Notes: generated by a model from the sequence alone, not told the origin. Positions 45,912 through 58,189 are shown, numbered from the stretch's first letter. The stretch: DNA of 64,000 bases from Trichosphaerium sp. ATCC 40318 (GCA_038496445.1 JALMLS010000466.1:558001-622000), one strand, 5' to 3'. A program made the numbers and translations.

Positions 45912-47262
45912 TTAGTCGCTCATGGGAGTACAACCAGCATATTTACTTTTGAACGTGAATTGTTTCTGCAAGGTCAAATTAAAAACGTGGTTTGTATCCG
46001 CAATTCCTACTATTAGCTGACAAACAAATACAACGCACCAATCAAAAATGTATTTGTGTTCCTTCTGTTTCCATTTTGCTCGCCATGCTGTAAGTATTGC
46101 TGGCTGAATATTCAATGGTTCTAATGTACAAGGACTTGAGCAAGGCTGTATTTGTGCATTGACGAACTTTTCATATATTGTCTTTGAAAGCAAGAGTTGG
46201 TCGTTTATCATTCCTATTCTAAAACCTGTCAGGTCAAAGCTCTATACAAATTTGTACTTTAAAGCAGCCCAAAAGTAGGGAATGGTAGGAACATATTCAT
46301 TACTAGCTTTGAAATCATCACAGCGTATTATTTCCCACGCTTTTGATGGTGTAATCTCTTGTTTAACAACACCAATGATTTGTTCCATATTATCATTAGA
46401 CCCAGAACGTGCCAAATAGTAAACTATATCACGCTTTATCTTCCTTGCAAAATCTTTGTTGTTACTTTGTTGTACGGTTTCAATGAATATCTTAAGATAA
46501 GAGAAGGATAAGACATTGTTAGCAATAACCCTTCCAATACATCTGTTGGCTCCTGCTTGATTTTCGAGTTCTACAAGTTCATTTGCCATGAGTTGACTCC
46601 AGAAAAAAGAAAATGCTGCTATGATTTTCTCATCTAACTTAGCACTTCCGTCCAAAAGATGTTTCCTTAAGTATTCCTGTGCAATAATAACACCACTTGT
46701 CTCGTCAATAGTGCCAAGTGTTCTAAACTCAACAACATTCAAAGAATATTCCCATGAAAAGCAATAAGCGTCATTTGAAATGTGCCCAGCAGTAATACTA
46801 AATATTCCATTAGAGCTTACGAATCTCTGAGAGACTCTTGGTTGTACTTCAAATTAGAGGTTTTAAAGTTGTACAGGCTTACGTACAGATTGTAAACATC
46901 GTATACGCTCTTCAGAAGATATATCGTAGAAACTGTCATAGATTTCGCTTATTGATTTGTTGTAGTGGGTAGCAAGCCATTTAAACCCTTCAGCATATTG
47001 TAAAACAATTAAGTAGTCGTCGTTTGTTTCTCCTCCTTCAATTTGCTCCAATTGAGCTGTTAATACTGTACTGAGTAAAACAAACTCTCGTGGTATCTCT
47101 GTAACAATTGAATCGGTTCTCCCAAGCCTTGCTTTTAACATTTCGCAAACTTGGAATAATCCTATTTACAAATCACATTAGTCAAGACTCTTCTTAGTTT
47201 TAATTTGGAGTACTGGCAGTAAAACCCCTTAACCCTTCTCGTAAATATCGATGACGTCTCAT
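45912..47262 (-). CDS. Uncharacterised helical protein (about 370 aa)
   Basis: Four coding blocks join in phase on minus. The first exon from the ATG at 47262 encodes MRRHRYLREGLRGFTA; after the intron come LFQVCEMLKARLGRTDSI, IPREFVLLSTVLTAQLEQIE and ISSEERIRCLQSV. Then VITAGHISNDAYCFSWEYSL, LKIFIETVQQSNNKDFARKI and IPYFWAALK, and a last block from IGMINDQLLLSKTIYEKF to YAGCTPMSD-stop at 45912. Mainly amphipathic helices, no signal or obvious catalytic motif; family not recognised. An intron inside the last block (after FDW) is possible because the text there changes character. The first exon overlaps the first exon of the divergent gene at 47251. Confidence 0.6.
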
Positions 47263-47615
47263 AGTACGATATTCTTTAAAATAACGAAGTATTTAACAGA
47301 GGAAATTTAGGAACAAGTATCGTAGTTTTTATTTTAGCTGCAATATGGTTTTACACTGCCACATGTATCCTGGAAATAGACAGCCCTGTAAATATAAAGG
47401 GAACATATAGAGTAGTTGGTCATAAGATAGGTTCTACTAACCAAAATTGGACCAAACGTAACATAACGCTTGTCCGTGATGATTTCCCTGATGTGACTGG
47501 TAAATATTTTAATTTGTTTGTTTTATTATTTTCCAACAACTTGTTAGGTAAGGCCGTTATCATTAACAGCGAAATAAAAGACTTTGAAGATAAGTATGTA
47601 GATGATTTTTTATGA
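47251..47615 (+). CDS. Small single-pass membrane protein of unknown family
   Basis: A tiny first exon (47251-47263) joins in phase 1 to an exon starting after ATTTAG at about 47310, giving MTSHRTSIVVFILAAIWFYT, then EIDSPVNIKGTYRVVGHKI, NWTKRNITLVRDDFPDVTG, an intron, and KAVIINSEIKDFEDKY to the stop at 47615. The exon at 47310-47501 is open without an ATG, which argues for the upstream start. A hydrophobic helix at residues 7-24 is a signal peptide or anchor; two N-glycosylation sequons (NWT, NIT) follow, fitting a lumenal body. Family unknown. Confidence 0.5.
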
Positions 47616-47917
47616 ATAAGTTATAAAACACTGATTTCTCCTTTACATTTGAAAAAAACAAAACCAGTCAGGGCAAACTTGTTTCATTTAACAATCACGG
47701 ATAATTTTTGTTAATTTTCCGCGTTCCGCACGCTGCTTATATTACAATTTTTAGAGCTTTTGATCTCCAAGAGAAGGGTGCTGTGCTTATTTTACACTCC
47801 ATAAAGAGAGACAGCGTAAACTTAGGTTCACATTTCTTTCATACAAAAGTAGTTTGACCTTACTTTGTCTAAGGTATCGTATCTTATCTTTTACGGCATC
47901 CTCACAAGAGCAAGCGC
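47616..47917. other. Intergenic, no gene seen
   Basis: 302 nt upstream of the 7TM gene. The minus-strand ORF ending at 47787 overlaps the 7TM first exon and is treated as a shadow. Confidence 0.45.
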
Positions 47918-49298
47918 ATGAACATCCCATTTGTAACGACATATGCAAAGGATTTGTTTGTTCTAAACTACTCTGAAGTAGCCTATGGAACGATTTACCC
48001 AGGTACTTATCCATCAAAAAATCACGTGATAAAAATCCAACTTAACGTTGTATCCAGATTCCAACTCATATTATAATCTATTAAATCATTGGGCGTATTA
48101 TCTTATTATTTTCTTACTTATATCATACACATTATTCTGCTTTATCGTTGCTGTTTGTATTCTATATCATCACTTTCAGATACGATCCAAGAATAGTAAA
48201 ATTGTGACAATACCTATTGTCTGTTTGGTGTTTGAAGCAATTGCCAATTTGTGTTCGTAGAATCTTTACTCACAGTCTTCCCTAACTCCTTGTAGTGCGT
48301 GTTATATTACTTTTAGATCCTTTTCAAGGGTTGCGCTTATACTCGTGGCTAGCTTCACAGTTTTTAACATCAGCATCATTACCATTCTCGCTAGGAAGCG
48401 CTCTATTGGTGGCTATGTACTGGTACGTACAAACAGTATTATTCAACAAAAAATATTACTTATCCTTGTCGCTATCAAAATGTTGTTTGTGTATACGTTA
48501 ACAAGCTGTTTGATTTTTGTTGTTTTAACTCATGAAGTAAAATAGGCACGAATCAATCCGAAACAAAGCCATCAAAGTTGAACCTTTCTTACACAAGACA
48601 AAGATTACTTTTATATGTATTACAGCTTCCCTGTTTTTATTCTATATTCTCTCTGGTATTTCTAGAGGATTACAAAATGTCGATGGCGTTGTTACAAATG
48701 CCCTGAGCAACCTTTTTTGGGTACATTTGTTTTTTGTTTTTATCAATAACGGTCTAATCATTTCACCTATTCTAGGTAGTAATACTTATCTCCGTCACTA
48801 TAATTTCTGTTTATGGGTTTATAGTATGCCGTGCTTTGATATCATATAGTAGAGGTACATCTATAAAAACGCGTAGATTGAACATGGTACACAAGTTGTT
48901 TCACTTCTTGTTTTTTTTAACTAGTACTTTATAGATGAGATTGCGACTTAATACTTTCTGTGCCCTCCAAATTTTGTTGTTAATTACCATGATTGGACTC
49001 GCATTTGTCATAAGTACTTACTTAACAATCAACGTTGAATTCTAACTCTTGTGGTAAAGGTTTCGGTGCTGATGCTATTTTATTTGCTTCAGTGATGTTG
49101 GTATACATAGTTCTCCTTGATACACTTTCCCTTGTTCAGAGTATTCCTCTGTGGGTCGCAAATAGACGCAAGATTACTGGTAGAAATACAAGTGGTGGTA
49201 TAATCACTAGTCCTAGTACAGATCTTGGTGTACTCGCCACAAATTCCACAATTGAAACTCCCAAAGACAGAGTGATTAACAGCAAAGAGAAATCTTAG
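47918..49298 (+). CDS. Seven-transmembrane (GPCR-like) protein
   Basis: The first exon starts at 47918 (MNIPFVTTYAKDLFVLNYSE), a presumably extracellular N-terminus. A GTACTT intron joins in phase 1 to helix 1 (YYLIIFLLISYTLFCFIVAV). Further hydrophobic helices lie near 48200 (IPIVCLVFEAIANL), 48300-48420, 48450 (ILLILVAIKMLFVYTLTSCL), 48620 (FICITASLFLFYILSG), 48790 (VVILISVTIISVYGFIV), 48970 (FCALQILLLITMIGLAFVIS) and 49090 (ILFASVMLVYIVLLDTLSL). The tail is hydrophilic and Ser/Thr-rich, ending INSKEKS-stop. The count is seven or eight helices depending on splicing. The topology fits a receptor, but no class-defining motif is visible. An ATCACGTGAT palindrome sits inside intron 1. Confidence 0.6.
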
Positions 49299-49378
49299 AA
49301 CAATGTAAAATTAGCTTTGACCTCCGTGTACTATAAAAAACAACATTACTTTATTTAGTATTTACAATTGGAAGTTTG

Positions 49379-50111
49379 TTAATCAAGGGAGATGATATTC
49401 GTAGTTGGAGGAGCTGTTGTAGCACCTTTACCGCCCAACTTGAAACCAATTTGTTCTTGCGTTACAACAAACCCTTTTTCTTGGTATTTGTGGGCAACAT
49501 CAACATGCGTAAATACATTATCGAGTGTTGCTGGTTTGTATTTAATGTACACGTGAAGTCTAGGTCTATGCGATTTACTGCTTGTACGGAGTCTAATGTC
49601 AAACTCTGCTTCAAAACGTTTTGTTGTATCCCCAAATTGTTCAATGTCCAGGCATGCCTTGGCTACTGTTTGGTTCATTCTTCTTCTCCTTACTTTGAAT
49701 ACAACAAATAGAGGTACTCCCTCCGTGTGATCTACCCTCATTGTAACCAAAGGAGCATTCCACGCAACAAAAGAGTTGGAAACGAGTCTATCGTATGGTG
49801 TATGTGCTTTGGTTGATTTGAACTTTCTCGAAGGAGCCCATAAGTACGCCTCTACCTTGTATGCTTTTGCGCTTGATCTAAAGTTCGTGGCTCTTTCAAT
49901 TCGCATGTTCAAAAATCCAGACGAAGTAGTAGCTGTAGGTGTAGTTATAAAGTCTTCGATATGGTGTAGCTTGTGGAACCGTTGTTTATACATTGTTTGT
50001 TGTGATTGTATGAAAGGGAATGAAATGGAAATGTTTGGAAAGAGACTACAAGTGAACAAAAAAAAACTCCGATTGTGTGTACCTCGAAGCAACCCGAATG
50101 ACAATACTCAT
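49379..50111 (-). CDS. C2-domain-like protein
   Basis: Minus strand. A small first exon from the ATG at 50111 (MSIVIRVAS) joins in phase 2 to an exon running to 49379; the in-frame ATG at 49993 is an alternative start. The body has the C2 beta-sandwich pattern: LNMRIERATNFRSSAKAYKV, EAYLWAPSRKFKST, VAWNAPLVTMRV, VPLFVVFKVRRRR and KACLDIEQFG, then FDIRLRTSSKSHRPRLHVYI. It ends PTTNIISLD-stop. Few acidic residues in the loops suggest a calcium-independent domain. Membrane or protein binding is inferred from the fold. Confidence 0.6.
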
Positions 50112-50589
50112 AGATTGTGTTTAGACAAGCTGATTTTTTAAGAGCTCCGCACGTGATTCTCTTAAACCCAAAACTACCAATCACAGAAATCACAAACTAC
50201 CAAAAACCTTCAACTACAAATACTTATCCAATGCAAATAGCACGTGAATTCTCCTGATTAAAAGTAGTCTAATTTAAAATAACGGACGTACCATATACTT
50301 CAGCAACCAGTTGTCAATAACCCAAAGAGAGGTGATTGAATCTTTAAAACCTTACTGCTGCTATCTAGTTAGGTACATCAAACACTGAGTGCAACCAGAC
50401 GAGAAATAGAACCGCAAAATCCAGTTCTTCAATGAAACAGGGAGCGTACCAAATACTCAACAATGCGAACCACTTGTAGACACTCGGTCGTTACTTAATT
50501 AGAGCCTCAGGAATAGTCCTGAACTAGTCAAACGAGTCAACGTGTAGAAAACAACGACTACTTTTTTTGAACTGACTTTTTTTTGTGGA
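50112..50589. other. Divergent intergenic region
   Basis: 478 nt between the C2 gene (-) and the coiled-coil gene (+). CACGTG near 50150 and 50240. No gene seen. Confidence 0.5.
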
Positions 50590-51814
50590 ATGTCAAAAAC
50601 GCGCGGCAATAAATCAAAGAAACGAAAGGCGAATGAGCCAATACATAAAGAAAGCGTAAAGAGAAGGCGTCAAAGCATAACAAAGAAGCTTAGACGAGAA
50701 ATAAATGATTTAACTGATGAGGGGTTTATAGCTCTTGAGAAGGATCCTGAAACTGATTGGCTGCCTGTCACACAAAATACACGCTCTTACATTGAACAAT
50801 TGTTTGATGACGCTGTAAAGTATATACATACACGTAATATTCATCTAATCGCGTAATAGAACAGTTGTAGAGCGTGTACCACAAAAACGCCGCGAAAAAG
50901 TACTAGCCGCTTTCTCAACAACAAAAACCACGTAAATACGCGTAAAAACTACTCTTCTAACCGTTAATAAATAGAATAAGAGAGAAAGCGCAAGAAATGC
51001 TTTGTCCAAGAGCTAAGCACGCGTTTGACTACACTCGCATGGCTGATGCCAATGTAAGTACAAAAATAAACGCAAAACTACAAACAACTAAACCAAACAA
51101 CAAGGTTCATCTGGTAGATACAATAGCACAAGAAGAAGCGATTGTAGAGTCTCTTAAAGAAGAACTTCGATGTCAAAATGAGTATTGACATTTTAACCTT
51201 GTAAGAGTCATGGGTTGACTGTACTCTGTTTAGGGACTGTGATAAAGAAGAAGCTACGTTACAAGAGTTTAAAGAATCACGTCAAAGGTCCGACGTCCAC
51301 CAACAAAGGTTACACAAGAAGCACGTGCGTAAAGGAATTGAAAGGTTTTTTTTTATTTTGAATTATTTTTCGGTACTAACTTTGCTTCATCTAAAGCTTA
51401 ATCCATTGCTCATACAAGAACCTGAGAGTAAAGATATGGTTTTTAAAGATGCATTAGAGTTATCTTCAACTGTTTATAAAAAAGATGAGATTGCAGAGTA
51501 TGATGTGCGTGCACGTTCTATGTTTACTAATAATCCGTTTGCTTGAGTTTTATTGATTTGGTTTTAGTTTTCTAAGGAGAGTGACGATCTCAAAGCCCTT
51601 AAAGATTCAATATGTGATAAAATGACAACAATACTACAACACTACTTTGACCCACGTGTTGATAGAATACTAGAAGCAGTATGAACTTAGAAATTTGGTT
51701 TTTTTTGAAAAAGTTCATTTTACCAAATACCATTAGGTTTCTGAGGTTAAAGATACATTGACTGATATTGCTGGACCAGCTAAAACAGCTGAAGCATACT
51801 TTGGACCCCTCTAG
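50590..51814 (+). CDS. Basic, coiled-coil, probably nuclear protein of unknown family
   Basis: Starts MSKTRGNKSKKRKANEPIHK with several lysine/arginine clusters (KRRRQSITKKLRR), i.e. likely nuclear. Then DEGFIALEKDPETDWLP and IEQLFDDAVKY, a middle block with CPRAKHAFDYTRMADANV and IAQEEAIVESLKEEL, then EPESKDMVFKDALELSSTVY. After another intron come SDDLKALKDSICDKMTTILQ and VSEVKDTLTDIAGPAKT, stopping at 51812-51814. At least six short exons. The size, basic N-terminus and helical C-terminus are reminiscent of kinetochore or chromatin adaptor proteins, but that is only a guess. Confidence 0.55.
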
Positions 51815-52084
51815 ATTAGATCCACGTGAATTTTATTAGCGAAAAAACTCGATCTCTTGTACAATATAAGCCCACCACAAAAATAGATTCACTGAGTTGG
51901 GTTACAACTTGCACTTTGTAGTTTTGTAAATCAACACAACTGTAGAAAACGTTTCACGTGGTGTACTGCAACTAGGTATCTGAGCGTAGGAACTGTATCT
52001 AAGTACACTTGAAACAAATCTGACTTGATCAACATGGTCTTTTGTGTTCTGTACAGTATCATTGAAAACATATAGCTATACGAC

Positions 52085-54005
52085 ATGAGTAGTGATTGTA
52101 GATCCGATTCTACTACTCCGGCGCTTTTTAGGCGCGTTGGAGATTTTATAGTTACGCATGCTGGAGAAGCGTACTACAAGGTTACAATACGTTTTTTACG
52201 TTATTCTCATACGTTTTAGGCATGGAGAGAGCATTATAAGGTTAATTTGTTACTTAACAATGTAATTGGCCCTCCCGTCGATTTTATGACTCTACTATTA
52301 CCAGAGCTGGTAGATATGGTGTTTATGTACCTTTCAAACAAAACAAAGAACAATTGTTCATTGGGTACGTATAACATGCGCCAATAGCTCAAAAAAAGCG
52401 TTGGCAAGCTAGGTTAAGAACAACCTGTTTTTGTAAACACAGAAAATAGAAATTATTTATTTTTCTCTTAAACCCAGACTAACGTCTTCTGTTTTGTGAT
52501 TAGTTTGCAAAAAATGGAATAACAAGCGATTAATTTCACAAAAATACGCTTGTGTCAGTAATAGCGCTTTTGATTCTGGATGGATTTGGCGTCTAGTTAA
52601 CCTGACTCATCTCATAGTTGTTCCACCTATGTCAAGATCTAATATAGAATCATTGACGAGGTTAAAAAAGCTCAAAGATGTTGATTGTTCGGAGTAAGAC
52701 GAGATCAACTAGTATTTGAAATAGGTTTTTAATTTACTGATCTTTAGACTGGATGACGACAACCTTCTCCTTGAAGAGTTAGCATCCCCGGTACAATTTA
52801 CATTTGGTCATACAATTTTGACCCTGAATGAAGCGACTATTGACAACATTGTCCGTACGGTAAGCACGAGTTATTGAACTTTAAACTTTTTTTTTACTTT
52901 GATGGAATATTTGGTTTTTTTTTTTCATCGCTCTTATGTTCTTCAAGGTACCTTTTTTACGGTCTTGTAAGATAAATTCACCCACCAGAAATCTACAAAG
53001 AAATATTACAAGGTTGAAAAATTTACAGGAGGTCGTATTTGATCTAAAAGAAGGAGATGATTTGGATATTTCTTGTGATATTCTAACAACTCTAACAAAC
53101 CTTCGAAAAATAGACGTTTCAAGCTGCATAAACAATATGGCACCAGAGATTCTTAATGCTATACATGATAAAGGACTTATTTTTAAAGATGTTACACAAT
53201 ACTCACTTCATACAGTTGACTCAGACTCTATTGAATCAGTGGCTTTCTCATTTCCGAATTTAACAAGAATTGGTTCTCTTGACATAACCTACTTTACAGA
53301 AGAAAACTTTGAGAAACTAGATAGCCTATCTAAATTGAATACTGTAGTTATGTTTTCAGAGCTATCAGTAGAACAATTAAGTCTATTCTTAAAATCAGAA
53401 ACATCAAAAAGATTGATTGCTTTTTCGTATTTATGTATTATTATCAACAGTCCAGAATTTGTAAAGACTATCATCAAAAGTATGCCTTCTCTACAATGTC
53501 TCTCATGTGGTACTGTTACATTCAATATTGATGAACTTCACACGGAATATGTCAGTACGTATCCTTACAAAACAAAATAATCACGTGTAGTTTTTTTCTC
53601 GTTTTTTTCTTAATCATGGAGTTATCTTCTTTTTTAATAGATGCTTTTCTTCAGTCTGTTGGTCAGTTGACTCAATTACAGACGCTCAGGATAAGCTTTG
53701 ATAATGTTGAAGATACAGTAGCACTCACTGATGAGTGTTTTGATAACTTACCATTATCATTACGTAGTCTGGCTATCTGTGGCCATGCAGCGATTCCGTC
53801 ATATGATTTTTACAGACTTACTAATTTGGAAAGTTTAACTTTGGATTGCAGAGCAATTAAGACATTGCCATCGTTTTTAGATGCTCTCATGAATACACCA
53901 AAACTTTCACAAGTCACAGTTTATTCTTTTTCCAGTGGCAAGAACGCTGTGTTCGCTGAGCAAGCACTAGATGATTTAGTATCAACGTTTGGCATGGCGA
54001 ATTAG
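52085..54005 (+). CDS. F-box / leucine-rich-repeat protein
   Basis: The N-terminus MSSDCRSDSTTPALFRRVGD precedes an F-box core: LLLPELVDMVFMYLS and CSLVCKKWNNKRL, split by an intron near 52363. Then irregular LRRs: LVNLTHLIVV, LTRLKKLKDVDCSELDDDNL, ITRLKNLQEVVFDL, LTTLTNLRKIDVSSC, FPNLTRIGSLDITYF, LTQLQTLRISFDNV, LPLSLRSLAICG, LTNLESLTLDCRAIKTLP. Ends FGMAN-stop at 54005. By family it recruits substrates to SCF ubiquitin ligases through the F-box. Its 3' end faces the LRR-BTB gene on the other strand. Confidence 0.8.
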
Positions 54006-54382
54006 AGCAAAGAAAAAAATGTATGTACTTGTAATTAATTGGATAAACAATATACCACCTCTAAAGTCAGTACCTTAGTGACTAATTAAACGCAACATGT
54101 TTCCATAACAACTTTATATGCGAGTGTACAGAGGAAATATAATTATCCCGTTATGAATTTCCAAAGCTAATTATAGGCAATTGAACTGAGATGCGACAAG
54201 GCCATTAAATAGACCCATATCGATTGTTGTCAATAAGCCGCTTTATACACATCATTGCATTAAGGCTGGTTGTTTGTTTGCTAGGCGGTGCTTCACACAA
54301 AACTAGTTCGTTCATAGTAATCCAGTTATTATTATTACACAGTGTTTTCAAAAAAATTTTGAGTTTTTATAATTCTTATTGA
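54006..54382. other. Convergent intergenic, no gene seen
   Basis: 377 nt between the F-box/LRR (+) and LRR-BTB (-) 3' ends. Confidence 0.5.
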
Positions 54383-55893
54383 TCAAGGCACAGCACTTAT
54401 CCAATAAAGAAGACTTGTAACTTCTGTAATATCAATATCAAAATCAGGTGCTTCATTTGTATAAAGAAAATACAACAAAAAGTCAAAAGACCTGTTTGAG
54501 AAAAAGTTTGACAGTTGTAGATTATTTTCCTTTAGTCCTAGTAAACTAGGACATCTTTGTTGTATTATTATTCTATGTATACTAAAATCTCTTCCTTCAA
54601 TAACCCAAAAACTATCAGCTAAAAATTGTGTGTTGTATAACTCCAATAAATCCGCAGATAATGAAGTCAGGTTGTTCTTAACCGCTTCCTCAACCTTGTT
54701 TATATAAAAAGGTGTCACCAGATTCGCCCTAACAGTTTTGTAAGTACGCACACGTGCAAAGTTGCTGGCATTACAGTACTGCGTTTGTTTGCGTTAAGCT
54801 TACCTTAAGTTCAGTTCTGCCAATGTGTAATTTGTTCGAAGCATCTGCAATAACCGTACAGCACCATTGTCTGATACGTTATTATTTTGTAAATGTAAGC
54901 AAGATAATGTCCTATTCTTCACCAACGCACTATTATTTTTGTAAGGAAAAGAAGCATAACGCCAGTGATTTGCCAGCAATTAAAGAAATGGCTAAAAGTT
55001 CGGAAAGGAAAAGGCGTACTCAGCAAAGTACTCAGCAGACAGATCAGTTAATGAATTAATACCCATTATTAGATGTTGTAATGTATTATTGCGTTCTAAA
55101 GCTTTAGCAATATGCCTACAACCCTCATCGCCTAAATCGGTAAGTCCTTAATTCACGAAAAAAATCCAAAAAAAATATATCCAAACAATTCCAATTTCAA
55201 CTAACTACCACGTACGTATTCCATTTGCGTACAAGTACAACGTTTTCAGACTTTTATTAACTATCAAAGCCTCGCTAATGCGACAAGCGTTAAATAATCA
55301 ACAGTGAGGAACAAAGAAAATAAGAAACAGGTAATACAAAATAGGTTATTTTCTTGCGTCGTTTCGCCACATTGGCGGTTTAAAAAAGGCGCTTTAGTTT
55401 CCCAAAACCGACAAAGATAACACGTACCTTATATGCTTGGCGCCCTCAGGGCCTAGCTCATTACCATAAAGGTCTAGTGATGTCAAGTTGTGATATGTTT
55501 TCAATACTTCTGCAATCGCTTTAGTACCCTTCGGACCTGAGTAATATTTTGTTAACAAGCGAAATTATTACGTTTTATTCCAGTGTACCGATACTATTCG
55601 ATCCAAGATCAAGCGTTGTAATTGTAGTGTTCACACTAAGCATATTTGCAACGGCTCTAGCGCCTAATGCTCTAAAGCCATTATTATCTAAGTAAAATGT
55701 TACTTTTGGTCCAATTACACTTTTATAATTCATCGTAATTACCTAGGAGTACTACAGTATGAATTTTATCGCTCTGGAGGCGTTCTGCTACTTTTGTCAC
55801 TCCTTTGTTCTTTAAACCGTGTCTTGATAGTCTAAACGTTTTTTCGGTTGTTTCTACAGCATCACCCTTTGCTTTCTCTGGTACTGGTTCCAT
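54383..55893 (-). CDS. Ribonuclease-inhibitor-type LRR plus BTB/POZ protein
   Basis: Starts at 55893 (MEPVPEKAKGDAVETTEKTF). RNI-type LRRs lie on successive exons: LSRHGLKNKGVTKVAERLQS, GFRALGARAVANMLSVNTTI with TTLDLGSNSIG, KGTKAIAEVLKTYHNLTSLD with LYGNELGPEGAKHI, GDEGCRHIAKALERNNTLQH, and CLHLQNNNVSDNGAVRLLQM. The C-terminal exon holds a BTB/POZ domain: LADSFWVIEGRDFSIHRIII followed by QQRCPSLLG, and SFDFLLYFLYTNEAPDFDI; stop at 54383. BTB proteins are Cullin-3 adaptors, and the LRR would bind substrate. LRR and exon boundaries nearly coincide, one repeat per exon, typical of growth by exon duplication. Exon joins between 55070 and 54760 are approximate. Confidence 0.75.
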
Positions 55894-56112
55894 TTATTAC
55901 CGCGCTAACTATAGAAATCCACCTTTTAATGTTGCATGATAATACTATGTAGCCAATGACCAATTTAGAGACTAAAAAAAGTCCAAACAAACAGTCAACA
56001 GTTGTAACTCGACGAATTTACTTTTTTTGGCCGTTCACCGTTTTAACATAAACCATAATCACGTGTTCTACCTTTGCGCACTACGTATGAGCGTACAGGA
56101 GCCATTGGCAGC

Positions 56113-56519
56113 ATGTGGAACAAGGTTCTACTTTGGTGGTACGGGCAAAGTTAAAAAGTCAAATGTAGTTGCTAACGCAATCAAACCAGTTATTGCAACA
56201 TGAAAGGCAACGCACTGTACGCTTGGCACGTCCAAAACTCGATTTATTTACCATTTTGTAGTTCTGTAGTTTCTTTAGCATCATTAGGGGCTGTGCTAGC
56301 GCAATTAGAGGTAATAAATAGTTTTAAAAGGTACACCCGCTTATGCGAGTAGGATGGCGCCATAACTACCCCTCAAATCGGAGGAATAAGTGCGTCATAG
56401 GTTATTTTGCACTATTACGCTAACACTCTGCAGTGGTGGCCATTGTGGTTATAGTAGGGTTGGTAATTATAATAGCCTACATGCTTGTTAAAAGATACGT
56501 ACTGGATAGACGACGCTAG
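56113..56519 (+). CDS. Possible tiny single-pass membrane protein
   Basis: Three short exons join in phase: MWNKVLLW, then FFSIIRGCASAIR, then VVAIVVIVGLVIIIAYMLVK with a basic end RYVLDRRR-stop at 56519. The hydrophobic helix plus positive stop-transfer tail is convincing for a membrane anchor, but the start is not fixed: an ATG at 56085 opens another frame that does not reach the helix. About 50 aa as modelled. Confidence 0.35.
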
Positions 56520-56699
56520 AAGACTGCGCCCGAAAGCCCATGTAATTGTATAAAATTAGTTTAAACGTTATTTGTCTCATTGACTTAGAAGCCACTAATT
56601 TTTCCCACGTGGCTGTTTGCACCAACTACACTGACAGCTGTCGTGTTTTGGGCAAGAAATTAGTTGACGTTGAGTTTGTTTTTCAGGTATTTAGTTTAC

Positions 56700-57807
56700 A
56701 TGTCACGGAATAGTGGCCGCTACGGTGACAGAAGTAGATACGGTGGTGGTGGGAACAGAGGCGACAACAGACATCGACACAATGAGGTGTGGCTATTTAA
56801 TTTCTGTTTTTTTGTAATTTTGGTGTAGGAAGAGAGACGTAAGAGTAGAGACGAATGGATACAACGGTATTATTAATTAATGAATGTTATTCTGTTTAAA
56901 CTTATACCGGCCAGACGTGTCGCCAAGAGGAACAATGCGCGTAATAACCCAATATGGGAACGTTCTAGGTCCCCGCCGCTCCAATTAATACAAGACCTAC
57001 TTGCTGAAACGCCAAAGAAACGGCAAAGAGAAGAAACTAGTGTAGACAAGTCCCCAGAGCGTAGTACGTACCAAACTGTGCAATTTACCGGATTTAACGG
57101 ACCGAGCAGAACGACGCAGAAAGGATAAGCGAGAACATAGAAGCAGCGATCGCAGACATGGCAGCGATCGTAAACATAGTAGTAGAAAGCACAAAGACAA
57201 ACACAGATCCCATCGCAGAAGAGATAAAGATAAACGAGACAAAAGAGATAAAAGAAAGCGTGAAAAGCGTCCAACATCATCTGATGAATCAGCGCCTACA
57301 ATTTTACCACAGTTTCAAGTACGCAGATTTTATACAAACTTTTATTTTGACACTTGACACAATGTCAATGACGCAATTTTGTTAAACAAACAAAAAATAC
57401 TTTGTACTGGCGTTTTGCGCCATTATTAATTGCTGATAGGAGCTTCCAAAAGAAGATAAAAAAGATCTCGTTGTTGGTCCTACATTTGGGGAAGAAACTG
57501 ATAACGTAGAGTACGTGCAATTTGTCTCAGCAAGAAAGCTTTTTTTTTTTTGTAATTTTTTTTTCCTTCTAGTTTTGGAGCTTTATTGAGAGGAGATGGA
57601 AATCAGTTAAGAATAGCGCTCGATAGTACGGGACTGTCACGACCAGAGTTAGTGAAGACAATAACAGCGCTGAAAGACAAACATTTTGCAGTGAACCAAG
57701 AAGGCCAAAGGGCTCTAGAGTTGCTTAGAATATACGCAGAGCGTGCGTCTAAGGAAATAAAGGTAGTACAAGAGCTGCGTAAGTTATTGCCAGGCGCTGA
57801 AGACTGA
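56700..57807 (+). CDS. NKAP-like Arg/Ser-rich nuclear protein
   Basis: Starts MSRNSGRYGDRSRYGGGGNR (Arg/Gly-rich), then EERRKSRDEWIQRR, then NNPIWERSRSPP, a long basic RS/KH region (SSDRRHGSDRKHSSRKHKDK near 57150), and EDKKDLVVGPTFG. The C-terminal domain reads NFGALLRGDGNQLRIALDST, LVKTITALKDKHFAVNQEGQ and ELRKLLPGAED-stop. Order and motifs (IWxRSxSPP, VGP, xYGxALLxGEG-like start of the C-terminal domain) recall NKAP / SynMuv-family proteins linked to splicing and transcription repression. The similarity of the C-terminal domain is partial, so a different RS protein remains possible. Five or six exons. Confidence 0.5.
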
Positions 57808-58189
57808 ACAAGAACTCTTAAGCCAAAAGCTCCAAAAAAAGTCTGTAGTACTTTTAATGTTATTGTTTGTGACAGTACTGATACTACATTAATAAATATT
57901 GTACCATAATACCCAAATAGTATCGTAATATTGCTTTAAACTGATTTTTCATAATTTTTCCGAAACAATAAGTTAGCCTTACTTATTGACTAAAGTCGGC
58001 TATCTTTGAGCAACAGTAGACCTTACACTACCTATAAAGAGTCAGCTACGGTTGGTACGTAAAAAACTGGCCGCCAAATTATAAACAGTGACATTAAAAA
58101 ACAAAATACAACCACTACGCGTATTTTAAAGGCTTAGAGCGCCGGTTCATCAAAACGGGTATTTTAATCGTTGCAGGTTTAAGCAAGTA
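57808..58189. other. Intergenic, no gene seen
   Basis: 382 nt between two plus-strand genes; AT-rich. Confidence 0.5.

Noticed and set aside
47787-48017. Minus-strand ORF with a CSCACSC motif
   Set aside because: Overlaps the first exon and intron of the 7TM gene, and attempted splicing gives stops.
48048-48260. ORF beginning with a non-ATG codon as the start of the 7TM protein
   Set aside because: No ATG in that exon; a phase-1 intron links it to an ATG at 47918.
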